Positions 7,304 to 16,210 of a stretch of 64,000 nucleotides of DNA are shown in pieces; within the stretch, counting starts at the first letter, position 1, and each line of letters begins with the position of its first letter. A model generated the notes under the pieces. The model did not search any database. It worked only from the letters and a program-made list of their open reading frames with translations, and had not been told where the DNA came from. A program made the translations under genes and the position numbers. Where the stretch lies: the NCBI RefSeq assembly GCF_010501075.1, contig NZ_QVMN01000003.1, forward strand, positions 386,292 to 450,291. Reading direction: 5' to 3'. This DNA is from Dysgonomonas sp. 25. GTDB taxonomy: Bacteria > Bacteroidota > Bacteroidia > Bacteroidales > Dysgonomonadaceae.

Positions 7304-8437
7304 CTACCTGTACACAAAGGCTATATTGGAAGGGATATTCCCTGCCGTCGTACGCCATTTCAGCTTACCCTCTTTGTCGAAGCAATAGATAAGCCCTGTG
7401 ACAATATAATTCTGGGCATCGGTAATGTAAATATCCTTCGTCTCGGGATGCACGGCAAGCCCGTAAGGAATCATAATGTTGCTGTCGCTACCGTCGGTAA
7501 TGATTTTGTCCGAGATAACCGTCTTGTCACGCGTATCCAAGATACCGTAAGTCACGTTATTTGTCTGGGTTATATCGCTCCAGCCAACGCTGTAATAATA
7601 GAGCGAATCGCCTACCATACACATCTCGCTGACAGGAATGTCCAGATGCTGTTTCACATCGTCCGTATTGCTGTCTATCACGTGTAGCGAGGCGGGTACT
7701 TTGCGGTGGTCGCCACGCGATGACACATAAATATCGCCGCGGCTGTCGATCGCCATCCGGTGTAGGTTGATGGCTACATCTATCTTTTTTATCTCGGTGA
7801 ACGATGCCAGATCGATAACCGATATGGTGCGGTCGTAGTTGGGTACGCGATATCCCCCCGAATTGGCGACATATAGTTTGCCGTTGTGTATAATCATTTC
7901 TTCGGGCTGATAGCCCACCTGTACTTTTCTCGTAATCTGAAATGTCCGGGTATCTATTTCGGCTACAAAACCCTGATCGGCATCGGGATCGATGCTTACC
8001 GGCCCGGCGTAGGAACTGATATAGGCTTTGCCGTCGTGAAAAGCCAGATAGCGGCAGTTGGGTACTTCTATCGTTGCCACTCGTTGAGCCGTCCACTTGT
8101 TCATCACCTCTATCTTGTTCGAGCAATTGATAACTGCCCACAACTTGTCGCCGTATATCTTCAGGTCGTTGCCTACATCGCCCAATTCTTTTACCACTGT
8201 CGGGTTGCGTTCGGAATAGATGTCTACTGTATAGGTTCCCTGTCGGCTGTTGAAAAAGTCGATGCTGGCGCGGTTCATACCCATATTGCCTTCGTTGAGC
8301 AGATAGAAACCTTCTATCTCTCCATCCAATTCGGGTTCGGTCACTGCCGTGGCATGCGAAGGAAAGATAACCTCGTCTTCGCGGCACGAAGCGAATAATA
8401 GTACGATTGCCGATAATAGTAGGATTAACTGTTTCAT
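7304..8437 (-). CDS. btuG: BtuG-like surface lipoprotein, beta-propeller cobalamin-binding protein
   Basis: A 377-residue lipoprotein with the signal MKQLILLLSAIVLLFASC (lipid-anchored Cys18) and YncE/YVTN-like propeller repeats such as DNGKLYVANSGG-type blades (HNGKLYVANSGGYRVPNYD, SRGDIYVSSRGDHRK, KDIYITDAQNYIVTG). It overlaps the upstream btuB by 4 bp (ATGA), and the pair lies behind a cobalamin riboswitch. In Bacteroides thetaiotaomicron, BtuG is a surface propeller that captures vitamin B12 with very high affinity and passes it to BtuB. The same role is inferred here from fold, lipobox, operon and riboswitch. It is convergent with the Fpg-like gene, with no intergenic gap. Confidence 0.85.
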   Translation of the reverse strand: MKQLILLLSAIVLLFASCREDEVIFPSHATAVTEPELDGEIEGFYLLNEGNMGMNRASIDFFNSRQGTYTVDIYSERNPTVVKELGDVGNDLKIYGDKLWAVINCSNKIEVMNKWTAQRVATIEVPNCRYLAFHDGKAYISSYAGPVSIDPDADQGFVAEIDTRTFQITRKVQVGYQPEEMIIHNGKLYVANSGGYRVPNYDRTISVIDLASFTEIKKIDVAINLHRMAIDSRGDIYVSSRGDHRKVPASLHVIDSNTDDVKQHLDIPVSEMCMVGDSLYYYSVGWSDITQTNNVTYGILDTRDKTVISDKIITDGSDSNIMIPYGLAVHPETKDIYITDAQNYIVTGLIYCFDKEGKLKWRTTAGNIPSNIAFVYR

Positions 8438-10476
8438 AAGTCTATGCTAAAAGTAAAACGGAATGTCCGCAAAGGCATGGGATAGTTATAGATAACCTCA
8501 TAGTCCTGTGCCAGAAGGTTGTTCACTTCGACGGATACCTTTGCCGCTATGTCGTTGATATGGAATTTCTTTTGTAATGATATATCGTGTGTGTACCAAG
8601 GCTGTACGCGGTTGACAGGGATATTGTTAACCCCTCCGTTGTATCGCTTGCCTACATAGATAAAGCTATAATTCAAGTCCCATGTTTTGTACGTCGTATT
8701 CAACACGGCCGATCCGCTATGCCATGGCGTGTAAGGAATCTGGTCGCCATAGGATGTCAGCCATTTATTGGAATAATCCCTTGCACTGGAATAGGTGTAA
8801 GAGAGGTTTGTCGCCAATTTCACTTTTCCTACGTGCATCCCTATATTGGCAACGGTTTCTATTCCGCGTCCTTTTACCTTTCCCGTGTTCGACATCATCC
8901 AGCGGAAGAGGCTTCCTGTGGGCGATGCTATTATTTTGTCTTTGGTGCGGGTGATATAGGCATCGGCTTGCAATGTGAAGCTGTCGAAAAAAGGCGAATT
9001 GTTGAATTGCCGCGCATAGGTAAAACCGATATTGTATTGATTCATATATTCGGGCTTCAATGTAGACGAGCCTACCTGTGCATAATACATATCGTTGAAT
9101 GTAGGCATACGGAACGAGCGTTTGGCAAAAGCCCGCAGATTGAAGTCATAATCCTCGAAAGGTTTGTAGCCGATAAATGCGGCAGGAGTAACCACCCTTT
9201 TGTTTTCGGTTTTGGTATCGTCTTTCACCGATTCGTCTATATAATTGCCTACGATACTTGCCATCGCTTTCACCTTGCCCAAATCGACAGAGGTAGCCAA
9301 CGAGGCTACGATAGAATTCCGGCGAGGGTAGGGGAACTTGGTCTTGATGTATTTGCGTGTGCCGTTCAGTTTGTTCCATTGATAGTCGGCCGACAGCGAC
9401 ACATCCCACCACGAGTTGATATTGTAGAGGTTGATGACTGACAGGTAAGCCTCCTGCTGATAATAGCGGTCGTTCGACCAGAGGGATTCTTTCGCTCCTT
9501 CGTTATTGACTTCTGTTGTGTCTTGCGCGAGATAGTGCAGGTAGTCGAAGGAGAATTTACCTTTTACCTGCAAATGGTATTTCTCGTCGATGTCTTTTGT
9601 TAAGCGTCCTTGTGCGAAGAAGCTTCTGTCGGATTGCCGGTAGCCGTCGGAGAATTTTCCGGCGACGATGGCCCCGGGTGAACCACGGTCGGAATCGTAG
9701 TAATAGAGCTTGGCATACCAGCTGCCGTCGGTTATTTGTCCGTAAACGCCTGTTTCGATACGGAAGGCTTCTATGTCGCTGTTCTTTCGGATGGCGGTGG
9801 TATCATAGGCTGTGCTGCCATCGGGGAATACACGTTTGTAATGGTATTTGTACCGTCCGTTGGATTTTTGGTATTCTCCACTGACATTCATGCTGACTTT
9901 ATCGCTTAGCTTCTGCTCCAATCGCAGAGAAGGGTTGATGTAGTCGATAGACATGGTGCGGTAGCGGAGTGTGAGGTTCGTATTCTTGCCTTCTTTGAAT
10001 TTGGGTTTCTTCGACCACATGTAGACGGTGGAAGCGGACATAAATTCTTTTGCCGATTGAAAAATCTCGCTTTTTTGCCCGTTGTAGAGGGAGATAGACT
10101 CCATATCGTCGAGCGAAAAGCGTCCCATATCGACCACGCCATTCTGGGCATTCCCAATTTCGATGCCATCGTAGAAGTTGCCTATATGGTGTGTTCCCAT
10201 ATTGCGGACGTCTATTGTTTTCAATCCACCCAATCCGCCGTAATCTTTTACCTGTACTCCGGCAAAATAGCGCAAGGCGTCGGCTACCGACAGGCTGTTC
10301 ATCCGCTCTAATTTCTGACCGGATAAGGATTGCACAGGAATGACTTCGGTGAAAGGCTTGGCTGTGATAATAACAGCCTTCAGTTCCTGCAGGCTATCGA
10401 TAGAAGTTTGGGCTGCGACATACGAGGGCAGCAACAAACAAAGGAAGAATAAAACACTTTTTTTCAGTAAAGACAT
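8434..10476 (-). CDS. btuB: BtuB-like TonB-dependent outer membrane receptor for cobalamin
   Basis: A 680-residue receptor with a signal peptide ending at about AAQ (residue 23). The plug domain includes LSVADALRYFAGVQVKDYGG and the TIDVRNMGTHHIG segment. A 22-strand-type barrel follows and ends in an aromatic-rich strand (FRFTFSIDL). Substrate assignment rests on the cobalamin riboswitch in its leader and on the translationally coupled BtuG. Residues just after the signal (LKAVIITAKPF) may hold the TonB box. It imports corrinoids across the outer membrane using TonB energy. The inner-membrane ABC carrier BtuCDF is not in this window. Confidence 0.9.
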   Translation of the reverse strand: MSLLKKSVLFFLCLLLPSYVAAQTSIDSLQELKAVIITAKPFTEVIPVQSLSGQKLERMNSLSVADALRYFAGVQVKDYGGLGGLKTIDVRNMGTHHIGNFYDGIEIGNAQNGVVDMGRFSLDDMESISLYNGQKSEIFQSAKEFMSASTVYMWSKKPKFKEGKNTNLTLRYRTMSIDYINPSLRLEQKLSDKVSMNVSGEYQKSNGRYKYHYKRVFPDGSTAYDTTAIRKNSDIEAFRIETGVYGQITDGSWYAKLYYYDSDRGSPGAIVAGKFSDGYRQSDRSFFAQGRLTKDIDEKYHLQVKGKFSFDYLHYLAQDTTEVNNEGAKESLWSNDRYYQQEAYLSVINLYNINSWWDVSLSADYQWNKLNGTRKYIKTKFPYPRRNSIVASLATSVDLGKVKAMASIVGNYIDESVKDDTKTENKRVVTPAAFIGYKPFEDYDFNLRAFAKRSFRMPTFNDMYYAQVGSSTLKPEYMNQYNIGFTYARQFNNSPFFDSFTLQADAYITRTKDKIIASPTGSLFRWMMSNTGKVKGRGIETVANIGMHVGKVKLATNLSYTYSSARDYSNKWLTSYGDQIPYTPWHSGSAVLNTTYKTWDLNYSFIYVGKRYNGGVNNIPVNRVQPWYTHDISLQKKFHINDIAAKVSVEVNNLLAQDYEVIYNYPMPLRTFRFTFSIDL

Positions 10477-10526
10477 GTCAAGCTTTTTTAATAAAACCCG
10501 AAAGCTTTTCGATTATAACTTATTTT

Positions 10527-10745
10527 GGCAGGTCTTCTGACTTACTCCCGATTGTATTGCCTTCCCATTTTATTAGCTTTTTACTAACAGCTATCAGCTA
10601 ACAGCTTATTTAACGGTGGCCTGAGATTTATACAATCGTTTGGTAAAGAGCTTACAGCAGCGGGTCTGTTCAGGATTTGCACCTGATTCCCTTTTCATTA
10701 CTATCGGGCAATGCCGAATCGTAACACCAAAATCTGCGTGCAAAG
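10527..10745 (-). ncRNA. Cobalamin riboswitch
   Basis: Read on the minus strand, the element has the B12-box elements in order: GGGAATCAGGTGCAAATCC, then ACCCGCTGCTGTAAG, then GGCCACCG, then GGGAG-TAAGTCAGAAGACC and TGCC. The 3' end of the aptamer is 51 nt from the btuB ATG. The 7-bp hairpin 10480-10486/10501-10507 ends 3 nt before that ATG and could mask the ribosome site, so control of translation initiation is likely (inference). The variable arm (about 10577-10605) consists of the dispersed word AACAGCTATCAGCTAAC. Confidence 0.92.
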
Positions 10746-10748
10746 ATA
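10741..10748 (-). promoter_or_regulatory. Candidate -7 box for the btuB-btuG transcript
   Basis: TATCTTTG on the minus strand fits TAnnTTTG and would start RNA a few bases before the riboswitch. No good -33 box is seen. Confidence 0.5.
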
Positions 10749-10811
10749 TACATTTTATTTGATATAAGTGGTTACAGAATTGATTATCCAACAAATGGCT
10801 TAAAATGACAG

Positions 10812-11477
10812 TTAATCAAATACTGCTTTCACCTTTTCAATCATAAAAGCCTGTATTTCTTTAGCTGTAATTTTGTATTTGGGTTCAAGTTCTTCGAATG
10901 ACGAGTCGTTATTAAACCGTTCGGAATTGGCTAAAATCCCGATTAGATTTTTGCTTTTAAGTTGGTGTCCCGAGTATTTCAGCGCATTGTCTATGATACT
11001 TTTGATTTGCTCCGGGCTCTTTTTTCTTAAGATACAATATAGGTCATAATAATCTCTGAAAAAGGTTCTCCTCATCAAGGTTTCCATCTTGAGAGATGCG
11101 ATTGTATCCTCGTCCGCCAAGACGATATTGTTTAAATATTTCTTTGTGGATAATTTAGGAGGTCTTTTCTCGGGGGCATAAAAGGAGATTTTCACACCTC
11201 CATCTATGCCAATAACATAGTGATTTGCTTCATATATATCCTGGGATTCCAATGTATGGCCATGTTTCTTAATATCAGCTAATATAGCCCCTATATTAAT
11301 TCCCATTTTTTCGTTTTTGACATTTTGCCAGCGCATAAAGTCCAGATCTTCACTCAACCGATGTGCTAATTGTAAAGACAAAGCTGTTCCTCCAACAAGT
11401 ATATAGGGCTTTATAGAGTCCCATTCAGAGACAGCCTTTATGACTTTAAGAGTTCTTTCGACAAGGGCTTTATCCAT
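10812..11477 (-). CDS. AbiEii/AbiGii-family nucleotidyltransferase toxin
   Basis: The ATG at 11477 gives 221 residues; a TTG three codons earlier is possible. The segment ILVGGTALSLQLAHRLSEDLDF is the nucleotidyltransferase signature (GG-T-A then S-x-D-x-D) of the AbiEii family. AbiEii acts as the toxin of type IV toxin-antitoxin systems and of phage abortive infection. Downstream residues KLSTKKYLNNIVLADEDTIA and FFRDYYDLYCIL are typical of the family. The start overlaps the stop of the upstream partner by 8 bp, which indicates translational coupling. Whether it protects against phage cannot be read from the sequence. Confidence 0.85.
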   Translation of the reverse strand: MDKALVERTLKVIKAVSEWDSIKPYILVGGTALSLQLAHRLSEDLDFMRWQNVKNEKMGINIGAILADIKKHGHTLESQDIYEANHYVIGIDGGVKISFYAPEKRPPKLSTKKYLNNIVLADEDTIASLKMETLMRRTFFRDYYDLYCILRKKSPEQIKSIIDNALKYSGHQLKSKNLIGILANSERFNNDSSFEELEPKYKITAKEIQAFMIEKVKAVFD

Positions 11478-11811
11478 AATTTGCAATTTTATTGAAGTGT
11501 CTTGTTTCCATCGAGCGGAGGTATTGCAATGGCTTTTTTATGTCGAAATATATGATTGCAAAACATATATTCATTGATTTAAGAAAGTCGCCTTGTGGAA
11601 CTAATTCCTTTAGCCACACTTCTTTTATTTTACTTTTAGGATATATTTCGAACAGGTGGTTTATATCCTCAATATCAAGGTTGATAAGCACAAATTTTAT
11701 TAAATCCCAGTCAGATAAGTTCTTACAGGAATCTTTGTTATAAGACCAAAAAGCATTTGCATCAAATAGCTTTTTCTCCAATTGTTTTTTTATTTGAGCT
11801 TTCTTTTCCAT
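11470..11811 (-). CDS. Probable antitoxin partner of the AbiEii-like protein (DUF6922-like)
   Basis: A 113-residue protein of no clear domain, starting MEKKAQIKKQLEKKLFDANAF and rich in Lys and Ile. The region FWSYNKDSCKNLSDWDLIKFVL recalls the short DUF6922-type proteins that precede AbiEii genes in Bacteroidota. It is encoded immediately upstream and overlaps the toxin by 8 bp, the usual antitoxin position. A -7-like TATCTTTG lies at 11825-11832. Antitoxin function is inferred from position and size. Confidence 0.65.
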   Translation of the reverse strand: MEKKAQIKKQLEKKLFDANAFWSYNKDSCKNLSDWDLIKFVLINLDIEDINHLFEIYPKSKIKEVWLKELVPQGDFLKSMNICFAIIYFDIKKPLQYLRSMETRHFNKIANYG

Positions 11812-11897
11812 ATCTATTATAACTCAAAGATAATGATTATTGTTTAAACTCGATTTATTTGACGTTTTTGCAGATCATTATCGTCCGGGATAAAAAG

Positions 11898-11931
11898 AAA
11901 CGGAGCTGAGAATTAGTCCCCGGCTCCGTTT
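11898..11931 (-). terminator. Terminator of the galE operon
   Basis: AAACGGAGC (11898-11906) and GCTCCGTTT (11923-11931) form a 9-bp stem. On the minus strand it is followed by CTTTTTATC. It lies 25 bp after the galE stop. Confidence 0.8.
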
Positions 11932-11955
11932 ATTTTATGATCAAAGATTTATTTT

Positions 11956-12990
11956 TTACATAATTCCTTTCTCGCGTAGTTTCAATTGCCATTTCCATGC
12001 CGAAGCCAGTGTATCGTCCAGCGATTCCTTAGCAGTCCAGCCTAATACATGGTTTGCTTTGTATGGCTCGGCCCATATCTTTTCGATGTCTCCTGCGCGG
12101 CGTCCTACTATTTTGTAGTTAAGCTTTACGCCGGTTACTTTCTCGAATGTATTGATAAGTTGGAGAACAGATACCCCGTTCCCTGTTCCGAGGTTGAAGA
12201 TTTCTACTTTATCGTCCGATTTGTTTTCGAGCATGCGGTCGAGGGCGACAACATGCGCCTTGGCCAAATCTACTACATTGATAAAGTCGCGGACACAAGA
12301 GCCGTCAGGCGTATTGTAATCGTCGCCGAAAACGCTCAATTGTTCGCGTATTCCCATAGCCGTTTGTGTGATATATGGTATGAGGTTTTGCGGAACACCG
12401 TTCGGTAATTCTCCGATTTCTGCCGATGGATGCGCTCCTATCGGATTGAAATAGCGGAGGATAATACTTTTTATAGGTGCGCCTGATTTAACTGTGTCGC
12501 GGATGATTTCTTCGTTGATTTGCTTTGTATTTCCATAAGGCGATTCGGCAGGTTTCACAGGAGCCGTTTCGTCTATCGGATTTTTATCCGGTTCGCCGTA
12601 TACTGTACAAGATGAGGAGAATACAATATTCGGAATATTATACTGTGGCATCAATTCGAGTAAGTTGATGAGTGACAGTAAGTTGTTTTTGTAGTACAAA
12701 AGCGGCTTTTGCACCGATTCTCCTACCGCTTTGCTTGCAGCAAAATGGATAATCCCGTTAATGCCTTTATGCGTTTCGAACAGTTTTTTCAGTCCTTCCA
12801 TGTCGTTGCAATCGAGCTTCTCGAAAACAGGTCTTTTGCCTGTAATGCGTTCGATTCCGTCAATCATGTCTTCGCTCGAATTGGAGAGGTCATCGATAAT
12901 GATCACTTCGTATCCGGCATTTTGCAGTTCGACAGCAGTATGCGATCCGATGAATCCGGCTCCTCCGGTTACTAATATTTTTCCTTTCAT
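11956..12990 (-). CDS. galE: UDP-glucose 4-epimerase
   Basis: From the ATG at 12990 the protein has 344 residues, a normal GalE length; a TTG two codons upstream is a weaker start. It shows the NAD-binding TGGAGFIGSH near the N-terminus, the Ser of SSSCTVYG, and YGNTK, the catalytic YxxxK pair of the extended SDR family. It interconverts UDP-glucose and UDP-galactose and so feeds polysaccharide and LPS synthesis. It is the last gene of a minus-strand run with the capsule export genes, which suggests it supplies UDP-sugars to the exported polymer, and it ends at a terminator. Confidence 0.95.
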   Translation of the reverse strand: MKGKILVTGGAGFIGSHTAVELQNAGYEVIIIDDLSNSSEDMIDGIERITGKRPVFEKLDCNDMEGLKKLFETHKGINGIIHFAASKAVGESVQKPLLYYKNNLLSLINLLELMPQYNIPNIVFSSSCTVYGEPDKNPIDETAPVKPAESPYGNTKQINEEIIRDTVKSGAPIKSIILRYFNPIGAHPSAEIGELPNGVPQNLIPYITQTAMGIREQLSVFGDDYNTPDGSCVRDFINVVDLAKAHVVALDRMLENKSDDKVEIFNLGTGNGVSVLQLINTFEKVTGVKLNYKIVGRRAGDIEKIWAEPYKANHVLGWTAKESLDDTLASAWKWQLKLREKGIM

Positions 12991-13019
12991 TCTCAATTAA
13001 TAGTTATAGGGTTTTAGTT

Positions 13020-15401
13020 TTAGTCTTCGAAATAGTCGTCGTGATAATATGAGCTCTTCTTCCTCAGGTAATATGTCCGGTCGCCGTAGTAACGGGATGT
13101 TCCGTAATATCCTTCGCGTCCTTTCACGTCGTTGAATACGAGAGCTACATTTTCGATGCCATCGGTACGCACCTGTGTGATAACGCTCTTGAAGAAAGAT
13201 TTACTTGTCTTGGCACGGCGTACGACAAACAGGGATGTATCGACGATTTTACCTAATATATACGCATCCGATACCAATCCTACGGGGCTACAGTCGATGA
13301 TGACATAGTCGTAGACGGATTGCAGATGTTTGATGAGTTCGCGTGTTTTTTCGGTACGTATCAACTCGCTCGGGTTTGGAGGTAACGTTCCTGCCGTGAT
13401 AATATCGAATCCGTAACTTGGGTTGGATACAATAATCTCGTCGAGGGTAACTTGTCCTATCAGGTAGTTGGATACCCCTTTGTTATTTGGTATTTGCAGC
13501 GTTTTGGCCACTGATGGACGCCTCAAGTCCAAGTCGACTATTATGACCTTCTTGCCGAGCAATTGGTACACCGATGCAATATTGGTTGCAATGAATGTTT
13601 TACCATCCGCCGGCTCGGTCGAAGTAATCAATATGGTTATATGATTCTCTTTCCGCGCCATGTATTCTATACGTACCCGCATATTACGGAACGATTCGGC
13701 AAAACTTGACTTCGGATAGTTCTTGACAAGTGTGACGCCTTTGCCTAATTTCTTAGATACGTTTTCTATTGTCCCGATTACCGGATAGCCTGACAATCGC
13801 TCACATTCTTCTTTGGAGGATATCGTGAAATTCAGCACTTCCTCTTTCAAAATGACAAATATAAGCGGGATCAGGATACCTATTATCAGATAACTCAGGT
13901 AGTCTGCGGAGCCTCCACTGCTTGTAGTGCTTATTCTTCTTGGCCATTCGAGGACGAAGTTGTCGGAAGTGTTGGATGCTTTTTGTATTTGTGCTTCGTA
14001 TTTACGCTGAGTCAAGAAACGTTGATACATTTCGTTGAGCGCATATACACGTTGATATTTTACGAGCTGGCGTTCGAGGGGCGGAAGATTTTCTATTTCG
14101 TTTTCTGTCTCCATGTAATCTACCCGCATTTGCTCTTTTTCTTTTTCGTTTCTTGCAACGATTTGCTGCATTTCGGTGAGTAGCAATCTGCGTTGTTCGT
14201 TCAGTGCCGAAGCTACTCTCTCGAAAGTGGGGCTTTTTACTCCCACATATTGGGCACTTTTTAGTGCGGCGTTATATGCTTTTACGTTTGCCGAAAGGGT
14301 CGGTTCTTCCAATCCAAACATCTGGGGATCTATCATTTCTGTGTTATCTCTGATTGCAGTGGCTAATCTGTCAGCTACGATCAGGATAGCTTTTTCCCGG
14401 AGCCTGAGTTTTTCTATTTCTTTGTCGGCTTCGCGCACTTCATCTCTGAGTGTCGGTGTACTTATAGCATATACACCCGTCTCTCGTTGAAAGCGATCTA
14501 ATGCAATTCTCGAGTTTTCGAGCGAATCGTTTATTATGACGAGCTGTTTGTCGATAAAATCGATCGTAAGCGTAGCCTGCGAGTTTTTCAACGAGAGGTT
14601 GTAGTTCTGGAACTCGTCGAGGAATGCTGTCAGATAATCGATATCTTTCGACCATTCTTGTCCTATCATGGCAATGTCTAATGCTGTAGCCTTCTCGTTT
14701 ACCAATTTGCTGTTGACACGCCCGTAATAGGTTCCGATCATTTGGTCCTTGTTGAGGAACTGAAAGCTGAATGTATCGAAATCCGGGACAAAGTGTTTTG
14801 TCTTTTTCAGTACAATCTTAAAGTTCCCGTTGTCGATGACTTTGTTGAACGGTACTACAATAGAGTAGGAAGGGTGATATTCTGTTTCTTCGTAGAACAC
14901 CTGACAGTGGTCGTTGTCGACGTAGGCAATGTTGTATGTATAAACGTAAGCAGCGTTGGTCAGTTCTACCGTTTGCACTTCTACCGGGCTGACGCCATAC
15001 ATCGTGAACCGTTTGAACCTCGTTTTCCGGAAGTAGTTAATCCACATCTTTTTCGGAAGGTTCTCAACGGTTTGTTCTACCAAACCGCGCGATTTTAAAA
15101 CGATTTGTTGATTCGCTGTGTTTTGTATAATCGATCCGAGTGGAACGACTCCAGCTACGGGGCTCACATCTCCGCGGGCTTCCAACATCAGGAGAGCCGA
15201 TATCTGATGCGTATCTACACCTTTCCGACTTTCTATATTAGCTAAGATAAGAGATGTAATAATGGCAATGGCAAATAAATACCAGTATTTGAGTATGCGA
15301 TAGAACCAGAGAACAAAGTCGAAAGAAAACCCTGTTTTGGCCTTTATGTCATCAAAATATGGATCGTTTATAGGAAGTTGGCTTTTATCTGTTTGGCTCA
15401 T
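13020..15401 (-). CDS. Wzc-like polysaccharide co-polymerase with tyrosine autokinase domain
   Basis: A 793-residue inner membrane protein. An N-terminal Wzz-type domain follows a first membrane segment (about residues 31-48). A long periplasmic coiled-coil region covers about 250-490, and a second membrane segment (YLSYLIIGILIPLIFVIL) follows. The cytoplasmic BY-kinase domain has the Walker A STEPADGKTFIATNIA, Walker A' IIVDLDLRRPS and Walker B VIIDCSPVG. The C-terminus is a tyrosine cluster (YYGTSRYYGDRTYY, SSYYHDDYF), the site of autophosphorylation in this family. Together with the two Wza-like proteins upstream it forms a trans-envelope exporter for capsule or exopolysaccharide. No glycosyltransferases of the locus are in the window. 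Confidence 0.92.
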   Translation of the reverse strand: MSQTDKSQLPINDPYFDDIKAKTGFSFDFVLWFYRILKYWYLFAIAIITSLILANIESRKGVDTHQISALLMLEARGDVSPVAGVVPLGSIIQNTANQQIVLKSRGLVEQTVENLPKKMWINYFRKTRFKRFTMYGVSPVEVQTVELTNAAYVYTYNIAYVDNDHCQVFYEETEYHPSYSIVVPFNKVIDNGNFKIVLKKTKHFVPDFDTFSFQFLNKDQMIGTYYGRVNSKLVNEKATALDIAMIGQEWSKDIDYLTAFLDEFQNYNLSLKNSQATLTIDFIDKQLVIINDSLENSRIALDRFQRETGVYAISTPTLRDEVREADKEIEKLRLREKAILIVADRLATAIRDNTEMIDPQMFGLEEPTLSANVKAYNAALKSAQYVGVKSPTFERVASALNEQRRLLLTEMQQIVARNEKEKEQMRVDYMETENEIENLPPLERQLVKYQRVYALNEMYQRFLTQRKYEAQIQKASNTSDNFVLEWPRRISTTSSGGSADYLSYLIIGILIPLIFVILKEEVLNFTISSKEECERLSGYPVIGTIENVSKKLGKGVTLVKNYPKSSFAESFRNMRVRIEYMARKENHITILITSTEPADGKTFIATNIASVYQLLGKKVIIVDLDLRRPSVAKTLQIPNNKGVSNYLIGQVTLDEIIVSNPSYGFDIITAGTLPPNPSELIRTEKTRELIKHLQSVYDYVIIDCSPVGLVSDAYILGKIVDTSLFVVRRAKTSKSFFKSVITQVRTDGIENVALVFNDVKGREGYYGTSRYYGDRTYYLRKKSSYYHDDYFED

Positions 15402-15431
15402 AATCTATCCGGTTATTTCAATGCTGTTTTT

Positions 15432-16208
15432 TTATTTGAAACTTACTCTGCTAACCATAATCAAGAAAGTTATCGGCATGAGGATGGTATTGACCAGAGA
15501 GCTCAGGGATGTTATATTAAAGAATGATTTGCTGCTGGTAGGGAAGTAGAGCATATCATTGGGATATATATAATAAAATTCCGATTCGATAACATCTTTA
15601 CTCCTCAAATCGAAACTCTTTTGTATCGTATTGCCATCGGCATCTCTTCTTACAATGGTTACTTTTCTCAGATCGAAAGAGTTGTCTCCGTACGACTGGG
15701 AGCCTACTTGCGCTAACGCCTGAAAAATGGTCATATTTTCTTTGTATATATCATGTCGTCCCCGTCGTTGTCCTTGGTCGGATAAGACATAATAATAATT
15801 GTTGACAAGCTGGATATTGACTTCGACATCTGTTATAGCATCTCTCATAAATGCCTGTATCTTATCTTCCGCTTCGGTAATTGTTAATCCGGCCACTTCT
15901 ATTTCGCCAAAATAGGGGAGCAGTATTTTCCCGTTCAGATGGATAAGGTAGGGGATATTTGAAGATTGTTCGCTTGTTCCGATTACCCGGTTAAATATCT
16001 GGCTAAATTCCTTATTATGTGTGTATATGGCACACGAAATCTGGTCGCCGGTCTGAAGCTTATATTCTTTATATTCTTGTTTCTGATAGGGTAGGTTGAT
16101 TGTCTGCAGATAATTTGTCTCTTCGGCAGATATACAAGAAGATAATAACATGGGTAAAAGAGTTATTATCAATCCGAAATAGAAATATATGATCTTTCTT
16201 GTCATCAT
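15432..16208 (-). CDS. Wza-like polysaccharide export lipoprotein (second copy)
   Basis: A 258-residue protein with a lipoprotein signal (LLPMLLSSC, Cys about 25), a polysaccharide export domain (KLQTGDQISCAIYTHNKEF), an SLBB-like segment (VYVLSDQGQRRGRHDIYKEN region) and a C-terminal hydrophobic stretch (NTILMPITFLIMVS). Wza proteins form the outer membrane channel for capsule. It lies 2 bp downstream of a paralogue and 30 bp upstream of the wzc-like gene. The two copies share layout and the signature FDLRSKDVIESEFYYIYPND versus FDLRSKDIVDSEFYYVQPND, so they are a tandem duplication that has diverged. Confidence 0.9.
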   Translation of the reverse strand: MMTRKIIYFYFGLIITLLPMLLSSCISAEETNYLQTINLPYQKQEYKEYKLQTGDQISCAIYTHNKEFSQIFNRVIGTSEQSSNIPYLIHLNGKILLPYFGEIEVAGLTITEAEDKIQAFMRDAITDVEVNIQLVNNYYYVLSDQGQRRGRHDIYKENMTIFQALAQVGSQSYGDNSFDLRKVTIVRRDADGNTIQKSFDLRSKDVIESEFYYIYPNDMLYFPTSSKSFFNITSLSSLVNTILMPITFLIMVSRVSFK

Positions 16209-16210
16209 AA

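Noticed and set aside
10606-10794. A 62-codon minus-strand frame before btuB
   Set aside because: It lies within the cobalamin riboswitch.
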